Shown here one piece after another: positions 51,138 through 58,173 of a stretch of 64,000 nucleotides of DNA (within the stretch, counting starts at the first letter, position 1; every line of letters begins with the position of its first letter). Under the pieces are notes generated by a model. It was not told the origin of the DNA. It was given only the letters and a program-made list of their open reading frames with translations, and made no database searches. The position numbers and the translations under genes are program-made. This stretch comes from Hungatella sp. UBA4396 (GTDB taxonomy: Bacteria; Bacillota; Clostridia; Lachnospirales; Lachnospiraceae), in assembly GCA_002389905.1 (NCBI GenBank), contig DGRE01000047.1, positions 14,038 to 78,037 of the forward strand, written 5' to 3'.

Positions 51138-52669
51138 GATTGATCTCCTCCTTTCTTTGCTCCTGCCATATAAAGGCCAAGCTCCTGGACTGTAACGGTC
51201 TTTGGATCTAAGTCTGCCACAATTTCTCCTTCAAACATGACCAGTATCCGGTCACTTAAATTCATAACCTCGTCAAGCTCCAGGGAAACCAGGAGAATGG
51301 CAGCTCCTTCATCCCTCTGTTTTACAAGCTGCCTGTGGATGTATTCAATGGCCCCCACATCCAGGCCTCTGGTGGGCTGAACGGCTAACAGGATGTCCGG
51401 GGTTTTTGAAATTTCCCTTGCCACGATGGCCTTTTGCTGGTTGCCTCCCGACATGCTGCGGGTGATGGTAAAGGGTCCTTCGCTGCTTCTGATGTCGTAG
51501 TCCTGAATCAGCTTTTCGGCGTATTCGTAGATCTTGTCATTCTTTAAAAAGCGGCTGCTTTGGAAGTCTTTTTCAAAATACTGCTGAAGAACCAGATTAT
51601 AGGCCAGGTTGTAATCCAGCACAAGGCCGTGCTTATGGCGGTCTTCCGGGATGTGGGACAGCCCGTGGGTGTTGCGGTAACGGATGGGCTTTTTCGTCAC
51701 ATCTTCCCCATTTATAGTGACGGTGCCTGCACTCATATCGGAAAGTCCGGTGATGGCATGAACCAGCTCGGTCTGGCCGTTTCCGTCAATTCCGGCGATA
51801 CAGACGATTTCTCCCCGCCTCACCTGGAAGGAGGCATCCTGGACCAGCTTCTTGGTGTGGCCTTCCTTTTTGGCTTCCACAGTCAGGTTTTTCACCTCCA
51901 GAACCACTTCTTTGGGCTCAGAGGGCTTCTTTTCGATGGTCAGGTTTATCTTGCGGCCTACCATCATTTCCGACATTTCCTGAGGCGTGGTCTCTGCCAC
52001 TTCAACGGTTCCTATATATTTCCCGCGGCGCAGGACAGAGCAGCGGTCTGCCACCGCCTTGATTTCATTGAGCTTGTGAGTGATGAACAGAATGGACTTT
52101 CCCTCTTTAACAAGGTCTCTCATAATCTGCATCAGTTCCTCGATTTCCTGGGGAGTTAAAACCGCAGTCGGTTCATCGAAAATCATGATTTCGTTGTCAC
52201 GGTAAAGCATTTTTAAAATCTCGGCCCTTTGCTGCATTCCCACGGTGATGTCTGATATGAGAGCATCGGGGTCCACCAGTAACTTATACTTTTCGCTTAA
52301 TTCCATCACCTTTTTGCGGGCTTCTTTCATCTGTAAAAATCCCCGCTTAGTGGTTTCCATGCCCAAAACGATGTTCTGGAGCACCGTAAAGTTTTCCACC
52401 AGCTTAAAGTGCTGGTGAACCATACCAATACCCAGATCATTGGCATCCAAAGGGCCAGTGATCTTTTCTTCTTTGTTTCTGACTTTGATAACACCTTTTT
52501 CCGGTTGATACAGGCCGAATAAGACGCTCATGAGAGTGGATTTTCCGGCGCCGTTCTCTCCCAGCAGGGCGTGGATTTCCCCCTTTTTTAACTGAAGAGT
52601 GATGTCGTCATTGGCGATGATACCGGGAAATTCTTTTGTGATATGAAGCATCTCAATAATATAGTCCAT
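51134..52669 (-). CDS. ABC transporter ATP-binding protein, NupO/YufO-like (duplicated)
   Basis: ATPase of 511 aa made of two ABC domains. The first has Walker A GENGAGKST, Walker B region IMIFDEPTAVL and a degenerate signature (TVGMQQRAE). The second has a degenerate P-loop lacking the lysine (GIDGNGQTE) but a normal signature MSGGNQQKA. This asymmetry is typical of the sugar/nucleoside importers of this family (YufO, RbsA). Start ATG at 52669; AGGGGGA upstream. Confidence 0.92.
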   Translation of the reverse strand: MDYIIEMLHITKEFPGIIANDDITLQLKKGEIHALLGENGAGKSTLMSVLFGLYQPEKGVIKVRNKEEKITGPLDANDLGIGMVHQHFKLVENFTVLQNIVLGMETTKRGFLQMKEARKKVMELSEKYKLLVDPDALISDITVGMQQRAEILKMLYRDNEIMIFDEPTAVLTPQEIEELMQIMRDLVKEGKSILFITHKLNEIKAVADRCSVLRRGKYIGTVEVAETTPQEMSEMMVGRKINLTIEKKPSEPKEVVLEVKNLTVEAKKEGHTKKLVQDASFQVRRGEIVCIAGIDGNGQTELVHAITGLSDMSAGTVTINGEDVTKKPIRYRNTHGLSHIPEDRHKHGLVLDYNLAYNLVLQQYFEKDFQSSRFLKNDKIYEYAEKLIQDYDIRSSEGPFTITRSMSGGNQQKAIVAREISKTPDILLAVQPTRGLDVGAIEYIHRQLVKQRDEGAAILLVSLELDEVMNLSDRILVMFEGEIVADLDPKTVTVQELGLYMAGAKKGGDQS

Positions 52670-52739
52670 AAAATCCCCCTTACTTTTGCCCGGTTTATAA
52701 AATGTGCCTTGGCATTTTTCTGGTTTTCATAAAAAAGAG

Positions 52740-52790
52740 GAGATGCCGTAAGAGACCAGATCTGACTGGTGAATCAAACGGCATCTCCCT
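52740..52790 (-). terminator. Attenuating hairpin between BMP lipoprotein and ATPase genes
   Basis: GGAGATGCCGT (from 52740) pairs with ACGGCATCTCC (to about 52790) and an inner CCAG/CTGG stem. On the minus strand TCTTTTTTAT follows. It likely lowers transcription of the ATPase and permease genes relative to the binding protein. Confidence 0.8.
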
Positions 52791-52804
52791 CCTGCTTATT
52801 TTTC

Positions 52805-53971
52805 TTATTCTACGAAGTTGATTTTTGTCTTTTCAAGCTTTAAGTCCACCGTAGGGTTGTTATTATCCTGGGAAGGCTGTACAAGCTCAATCTTACCCTC
52901 TTTTAACTGTGCATAAATCTTGTCATAATCGTCCTGGGTAAAGGTGGTGAATCTGGAAGTTTCCATAGGAAGGCCGATTCCGTTGTTCTTAGCGGAGAAA
53001 ATGCTGGTCTCGCCGCCTGGGAACTGGCCGTCATAGAATGCCTTTACTCCGTCGTATACGGAAACCGAAAGCTGTTTCATAGCGGAGGTCATAACAGTTT
53101 CGGATTCAAAGCTCTGGTCAACGTCAACGCCGATGAACTTTTTGCCTTTTTCCTCTGCTGCTGCCATAACTGAGTTTCCTACGGCTCCGCCGCAGCCGAA
53201 GATTACTTCGGTTCCGTTCTGATACCAGGAAGCTGCCATGGACTGTGCCTCTGGTGTGGCTGCAAATGCGCCGGTGTAATTGTACATGATTTCGATGCCG
53301 TCAATGCCCAATTCTTTAGCTGCGTAGTCAGCGCCTTCTGCAAATCCGTATCCGAAACGGATAACAGCCGGAACAGCCATGCCGCCTAAGAAGCCAAGCT
53401 TTGTGTTTCCGTCTTTAACAGCTGCATAGCCTGCTAAAAAGCCGGGTTCATCTTCCTGGAAAAGGATTGGCATAACATTGGCTTCTGTTCTCTGTTCAGA
53501 ATAATCGCCGCTGTGGGGAACTCCATCCAAAAGGATGAAATGAATATCCTTATACTCGTCCTGGGCAAGGAATATGGGCTCTTCAAATAAAAATCCGGGG
53601 CATACCACTAATTTTGCCCCGCCTTCTACTGCAAGGCCGATGGTCTCTAAGTAGGAATCGGTGGTGCCTTCCTGAGGCTGGTAATACTTGTAGGAAACGC
53701 CATTTTCCTCGGCATACTTTTTCAAGCCTTCCCATGCGCCCTGGTTAAAGGATTTGTCATCAATGGTTCCTAAGTCGGTAACAAGGGCCAGCTCGTAGCC
53801 GCCTGCGGAATCAGATTTGGCTTCTGTGGATTCTGCTGCCGCTCCTGAGGAAGCTGTAGTTTCCGCTGCAGAAGTTCCTGCGCCTCCGGTTCCGGAGCCT
53901 GAAGAACCGCATGCGCTTAAGGATGCGGCCATAAGAACTGCCATAGCTAGTGCCAATGCTCTTTTTTTCAT
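52805..53971 (-). CDS. BMP family substrate-binding lipoprotein (nucleoside-binding)
   Basis: Extracellular solute receptor of 388 aa. The signal peptide ends in the lipobox LSAC (Cys21), followed by a Gly/Ser/Ala/Thr linker (~22-55). The BMP/PnrA fold has ALVTDLGTIDDKSFNQGAWEG (the Asp-Lys-Ser-Phe-Asn ligand motif), DGVPHSGDYSEQ, FGCGGAVGNSVM and GVDVDQSFE. Members bind purine nucleosides. It is the first gene of the operon and is followed by an attenuator. No purine riboswitch is in the ~40-nt leader. Confidence 0.92.
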   Translation of the reverse strand: MKKRALALAMAVLMAASLSACGSSGSGTGGAGTSAAETTASSGAAAESTEAKSDSAGGYELALVTDLGTIDDKSFNQGAWEGLKKYAEENGVSYKYYQPQEGTTDSYLETIGLAVEGGAKLVVCPGFLFEEPIFLAQDEYKDIHFILLDGVPHSGDYSEQRTEANVMPILFQEDEPGFLAGYAAVKDGNTKLGFLGGMAVPAVIRFGYGFAEGADYAAKELGIDGIEIMYNYTGAFAATPEAQSMAASWYQNGTEVIFGCGGAVGNSVMAAAEEKGKKFIGVDVDQSFESETVMTSAMKQLSVSVYDGVKAFYDGQFPGGETSIFSAKNNGIGLPMETSRFTTFTQDDYDKIYAQLKEGKIELVQPSQDNNNPTVDLKLEKTKINFVE

Positions 53972-54016
53972 AATTTTAATGTCCTCCTGTTATGAATTGA
54001 TTATTTGGATACCTCT

Positions 54017-54045
54017 AATGTACCACATTTTCAGATAATAGACAA
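54017..54045 (-). promoter_or_regulatory. Promoter of the BMP/Nup operon
   Basis: On the minus strand TTGTCT (54045-54040) and TACATT (54022-54017) have 17-nt spacing, about 45 nt before the lipoprotein ATG. Confidence 0.6.
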
Positions 54046-54263
54046 TCTAAATCTGGTGATATATTACAAAAATATTTTAAAATTTTAGAACAAATTATGA
54101 AAAATAATCAATGGCCGATTTTGTCATAAAAAGAGAGTTTTTGCTGAAAAAATGAGAAAAAAAGCGTATTTCCTGAATTTCTTCTATTTGATGAGGTATG
54201 AAAGAAATTTTAGTCATATTCGCATATACGATTAAAAATCGCATATAAGAAAATAACTGAATA

Positions 54264-54277
54264 TGGAAGTGCTTTCA
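54264..54277 (+). promoter_or_regulatory. Candidate cre (CcpA) site upstream of ppdK
   Basis: TGGAAGTGCTTTCA fits the cre consensus TGWAANCGNTWNCA except at two positions. It lies about 75 nt upstream of the ppdK -10. Carbon-catabolite control of ppdK is plausible but inferred. Confidence 0.45.
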
Positions 54278-54331
54278 AATCAATTGTAAGGAAAAATGAG
54301 GATGTTTATACAAATGATTGTAAAAAAGGTC

Positions 54332-54359
54332 TTTACTAGAACTTGAATTATGCTATAAT
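54332..54359 (+). promoter_or_regulatory. ppdK promoter (extended -10)
   Basis: TGC-TATAAT (54351-54359) is an extended -10. The -35 is weak (TTTACT at 54332, 16-nt spacing). The leader is about 70 nt. Confidence 0.65.
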
Positions 54360-54433
54360 ATTCGCAGGGCTTTTCCACAAATTGAACAATGGAAGGGCAG
54401 AACAATCAACACATTTTAGGAGGAAATTGACTT

Positions 54434-57061
54434 ATGGCAAAAAAATGGGTTTATCTATTTACTGAAGGCAGTGCAGAAATGAAAAACCTGTTAGGTGGCA
54501 AGGGTGCAAATCTGGCAGAAATGACTAATTTAGGTCTCCCGGTTCCTCAGGGATTTACCATAACGACCGAGGCTTGTACCCAGTATTACGAGGACGGCAA
54601 GTTAATTAATGATGAGATCATGGAACAGATCATGGAATATATCACCAAGATGGAGGAGATTACCGGAATGAAGTTCGGTGATAGGGAAAATCCTCTCCTG
54701 GTTTCCGTTCGTTCCGGTTCCAGAGCTTCCATGCCTGGTATGATGGATACCATCTTAAACCTCGGTCTGAATGATGACGTTGTGGAAGTATTGACTGCTA
54801 AGTCAGGCAATCCCCGCTGGGCTTGGGATTGTTACAGAAGATTTATCCAGATGTTCTCCGATGTAGTTATGGAAGTGGGCAAGAAGTATTTTGAAGAGCT
54901 CATTGACAAGATGAAAGAAGAAAAAGGCATTACAGAGGATGTTGATTTAACTGCAGAGGATTTAAAGGAGCTTGCAAACCAGTTTAAGGCTGCGTACAAG
55001 GAAAAGCTGGGCGAGGATTTCCCGTCTGATCCCAAGATTCAGTTAATGGAATCTGTCAAAGCTGTTTTCCGTTCCTGGGACAACCCAAGAGCTAATGTAT
55101 ACCGTCGCGACAACGATATCCCATATTCCTGGGGAACTGCTGTTAACGTACAGATGATGGCATTTGGAAACTTGGGCGATACCTCCGGTACAGGTGTTGC
55201 GTTTACACGTGATCCGGCAACCGGCGAGAAGCACCTTATGGGTGAGTTCCTGATCAATGCTCAGGGTGAGGACGTGGTTGCAGGTATTCGTACACCTCAG
55301 AGGATCGAGCAGCTGAAGGAAATTATGCCAGAAGTATACGAGCAGTTCTTAGGCGTTTGCAGCACTCTGGAAAATCATTACAGAGACATGCAGGACATGG
55401 AATTTACCATTCAGGATAAAAAGCTGTACATGCTTCAGACTCGTAACGGAAAGAGAACCGCTAAGGCTGCTTTAACCATTGCCTGCGACTTAGTTGACGA
55501 AGGCATGATTACAGAGGAAAAGGCAGTTCGGATGATCGATCCGAGAAACTTAGATACCTTACTTCATCCACAGTTTGATGCAGATGCTTTAAAGAAGACA
55601 GAGCCGGTTGGAAAAGCTCTGGCAGCTTCTCCGGGCGCTGCATGCGGCAAGATCGTATTTACGGCTGAGGATGCTAAGACATGGCATGAAAGAGGCGAGA
55701 AGGTAGTTCTGGTTCGTCTTGAGACTTCTCCGGAAGATATCGAGGGAATGAAGGCTGCACAGGGTATCCTGACTGTAAGAGGCGGTATGACCTCTCATGC
55801 AGCAGTAGTTGCCCGCGGCATGGGAACATGCTGTGTATCCGGCTGCTCTGAAATTGCCATGGATGAAGAGAATAAGAAGTTTGTTCTGTCTGGAAAAGAA
55901 TATCATGAAGGTGACTGGTTATCCTTAGATGGCTCTACCGGAAAGATTTATGACGGCATTATCCCCACTGTGGATGCTGCCATTGTAGGAGAATTCGGAA
56001 GAATCATGGCATGGACTGACAAATACAGAAGACTGAAAGTAAGAACCAATGCGGATACTCCGGAAGATGCGAAAAAAGCAAGAGAACTGGGCGCAGAGGG
56101 AATCGGCCTTTGCCGTACCGAGCACATGTTCTTTGAAGGCGACAGAATCGATGCATTCCGCGAGATGATCTGCTCTGATACAGTAGAAGAGAGAGAAGCT
56201 GCTCTGGAGAAGATTCTTCCGGTACAGCAGGGAGACTTTGAGAAGCTTTATGAAGCTCTGGAAGGAAATCCTGTTACCATCCGTTTCTTAGATCCGCCTC
56301 TGCATGAGTTCGTTCCTACTGTTGAAGAGGATATTAAGAAACTGGCTGATACACAGGGCAAGACTGTGGAGCAGATCAAGAACATTATTGAGTCCTTACA
56401 TGAATTCAACCCAATGATGGGACATAGAGGCTGCCGTCTTGCGGTTACTTACCCAGAGATTGCAAGAATGCAGACAAGAGCAGTTATACGTGCTGCCATC
56501 AATGTACAGAAGGCACACGCAGACTGGAAGGTTTGCCCGGAAATCATGATTCCTCTGATCAGTGATGATAAGGAATTGAAGTTTGTAAAGAAAATCGTTG
56601 TTGAGACCGCTGACGCAGAGATCGCAGCAGCAGGAATTGACTTAAAGTACGAAGTAGGTACCATGATCGAGATTCCGAGAGCTTGTATCACAGCTGATGA
56701 GATTGCAAAGGATGCAGAATTCTTCTGCTTCGGAACCAATGACTTGACTCAGATGACTTATGGCTTCTCCCGTGACGATGCCGGCAAGTTCTTAAACGCT
56801 TACTATGACACCAAGATCTTTGAGAATGACCCATTTGCAAAACTGGATCAGGTTGGTGTGGGCAAACTCATGGAAACAGCTATTCAGTTAGGCAAGAGCA
56901 TCCGTCCGGACATGCATGTGGGCATCTGCGGCGAGCACGGCGGAGATCCTTCTTCCGTAGAGTTCTGCCATAAGATCGGTCTGGATTATGTGTCCTGTTC
57001 TCCATTCCGTGTGCCGATTGCTAAACTGGCAGCAGCACAGGCAGCTTTAAACGATAAATAA
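54434..57061 (+). CDS. ppdK: Pyruvate, phosphate dikinase
   Basis: Interconverts pyruvate + ATP + Pi and PEP + AMP + PPi. In anaerobic clostridia it can run in the glycolytic direction, conserving pyrophosphate energy (family knowledge). The 875 aa contain the N-terminal ATP-grasp domain (GGKGANLAEM, SVRSGSRASMPGMMDT), the swivelling phosphohistidine domain with GGMTSHAAVVARGMG (His455, with regulatory Thr453 two residues before), and the C-terminal PEP/pyruvate TIM barrel (FGTNDLTQMTYGFSRDD, HVGICGEHGGDP). Codon use is biased as in highly expressed genes. It has its own promoter and terminator. Confidence 0.98.
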   Translation: MAKKWVYLFTEGSAEMKNLLGGKGANLAEMTNLGLPVPQGFTITTEACTQYYEDGKLINDEIMEQIMEYITKMEEITGMKFGDRENPLLVSVRSGSRASMPGMMDTILNLGLNDDVVEVLTAKSGNPRWAWDCYRRFIQMFSDVVMEVGKKYFEELIDKMKEEKGITEDVDLTAEDLKELANQFKAAYKEKLGEDFPSDPKIQLMESVKAVFRSWDNPRANVYRRDNDIPYSWGTAVNVQMMAFGNLGDTSGTGVAFTRDPATGEKHLMGEFLINAQGEDVVAGIRTPQRIEQLKEIMPEVYEQFLGVCSTLENHYRDMQDMEFTIQDKKLYMLQTRNGKRTAKAALTIACDLVDEGMITEEKAVRMIDPRNLDTLLHPQFDADALKKTEPVGKALAASPGAACGKIVFTAEDAKTWHERGEKVVLVRLETSPEDIEGMKAAQGILTVRGGMTSHAAVVARGMGTCCVSGCSEIAMDEENKKFVLSGKEYHEGDWLSLDGSTGKIYDGIIPTVDAAIVGEFGRIMAWTDKYRRLKVRTNADTPEDAKKARELGAEGIGLCRTEHMFFEGDRIDAFREMICSDTVEEREAALEKILPVQQGDFEKLYEALEGNPVTIRFLDPPLHEFVPTVEEDIKKLADTQGKTVEQIKNIIESLHEFNPMMGHRGCRLAVTYPEIARMQTRAVIRAAINVQKAHADWKVCPEIMIPLISDDKELKFVKKIVVETADAEIAAAGIDLKYEVGTMIEIPRACITADEIAKDAEFFCFGTNDLTQMTYGFSRDDAGKFLNAYYDTKIFENDPFAKLDQVGVGKLMETAIQLGKSIRPDMHVGICGEHGGDPSSVEFCHKIGLDYVSCSPFRVPIAKLAAAQAALNDK

Positions 57062-57066
57062 AATTT

Positions 57067-57113
57067 AAAAACTCTTATATCAATGGGAAATATTGATATA
57101 AGAGTTTTTTTTA
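57067..57113 (+). terminator. ppdK terminator
   Basis: AAACTCTTATATCAAT pairs perfectly with ATTGATATAAGAGTTT around a GGGAAAT loop, followed by TTTTT. On the minus strand it can also serve the convergent lysR gene. Confidence 0.9.
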
Positions 57114-58034
57114 GGAGACTAATTCTTTGGTGATTCGGATAAACATCTGATCTGCCTTGGAAAGAAAGCTATTTTTTAAAGAGGCAATACATCTGTCCCA
57201 GCAGGCATCGTATTTCTTGTCAATGGAACAGAATGCCGGCTGTTTTTGAACAGCGGACCGGCTGCTGTATTGCCTTGGAATCAAGGTAATACCAAGCCCT
57301 TGTGCCACCAGCAGCTGTGCTGTTTCAAAGTTTTTTAAAGTCAGAGATATATTGGGCTGGTGAATTCCGGCTCTGCCCAGAATGACGTCTGTTACCTGAC
57401 GGATTCGTTGTTTACTATGAAGCATAAGAAGCGGCTCGTCTTTTAATAAAGCAATATCTAAAACCGGAAATTCATATCCGGCTTTTTTTATTGCACACTT
57501 TAACAGTGGATGATCGGGTGACAGTGCAATCACAAATGGATCCCGGGCAAGCAGTTCATAGTTGAGCTGAGGATGGTGCTGATCTTTAGGAGCATGCATA
57601 ATGGTAAAATCCAGCCGTCCGTCAAGCAGACCCTGTTCCAGCTCTGCTGAGTTTGCTTCCGTTATGGTAAGATCGATATAAGGGCATATATCCCGGAATC
57701 TGGGAAGAATAGATGGCAGTATTAATGTGCCCAGATAATCCGTAGTACCCATATGAATCCGTCCGGTTTTTAAATTATTAATATCGCTGATTTCAATCTC
57801 AAAGTCCTCATACATCTTCAGAATTTGTGAGGCTGTATGATAATAACGCTCGCCGGCAAAGGTCAGGGTTAAACCACCGGTAGTTCGGTTAAAGAGGGGA
57901 GTTCCCAGATTTTCTTCAATCCGCTGAATGGACTGGCTTAGGGAGGGCTGGGAGATAAAAAGTTGACGGGCAGCTTTTGATATACTTTTTGTATCTGAAA
58001 CTGTTTTTACATAAAGTAATTCTCTTCGTGTCAT
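57111..58034 (-). CDS. LysR family transcriptional regulator
   Basis: The 307-aa regulator has an N-terminal winged helix (~1-60: SISKAARQLFISQPSLSQSIQRIE, LFNRTTGGLTLT) and a C-terminal periplasmic-binding-like effector domain (~90-295: GRIHMGTTDYLGTLILPSIL, GLGITLIPRQY). The ATG at 58034 follows AAAGGAG; the frame is open 21 codons further but without a ribosome site. It is divergently transcribed from the hydratase/Na+-decarboxylase operon across a 139-nt gap with a perfect palindrome, so it is the probable regulator of that operon. The effector would be the pathway substrate or an intermediate. Confidence 0.93.
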   Translation of the reverse strand: MTRRELLYVKTVSDTKSISKAARQLFISQPSLSQSIQRIEENLGTPLFNRTTGGLTLTFAGERYYHTASQILKMYEDFEIEISDINNLKTGRIHMGTTDYLGTLILPSILPRFRDICPYIDLTITEANSAELEQGLLDGRLDFTIMHAPKDQHHPQLNYELLARDPFVIALSPDHPLLKCAIKKAGYEFPVLDIALLKDEPLLMLHSKQRIRQVTDVILGRAGIHQPNISLTLKNFETAQLLVAQGLGITLIPRQYSSRSAVQKQPAFCSIDKKYDACWDRCIASLKNSFLSKADQMFIRITKELVS

Positions 58035-58102
58035 AAAATCCCTTTCTCCTTTGTTATAGGGGTATAGGTATAATGTTATAAGTCTTATTACAATCATAGT
58101 AT

Positions 58103-58131
58103 TTGCCTATTGTATAATCGTATTATACAAT
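58103..58131 (+). promoter_or_regulatory. Promoter and perfect palindromic operator of the hydratase/decarboxylase operon
   Basis: ATTGTATAAT (58109-58118) and its exact complement ATTATACAAT (58122-58131) flank CGT: a 10-bp inverted repeat. It coincides with the promoter spacer and -10 of TTGCCT (58103-58108) - N17 - TACAAT (58126-58131). A TATAAT inside the left arm (58113) with TTACAA at 58088 (19 nt) is an alternative. A regulator bound here would occlude or remodel the promoter. Confidence 0.65.
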
Positions 58132-58173
58132 AAAAACAGGTAAGAATAAAGACTTTTTCAAGGAGGAGTTTAC

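Larger units (their letters stand above)
53972..54433. other. A+T-rich divergent regulatory region (nucleoside transporter / ppdK)
   Basis: The 462-nt stretch without a gene holds promoters at both ends (listed separately), a cre-like site, and an operator-like imperfect palindrome at 54224-54246: ATATACGATT and AATCGCATAT around AAA, 9 of 10 positions paired. The CGCATATA half is also directly repeated (54221 and 54240). Poly-A/T tracts fill 54060-54180. No small gene or RNA is recognised. Confidence 0.55.

Noticed and set aside
53972..54050. Purine riboswitch in front of the nucleoside transporter
   Set aside because: The predicted leader is only about 40 nt and lacks the conserved junction and loop sequences.
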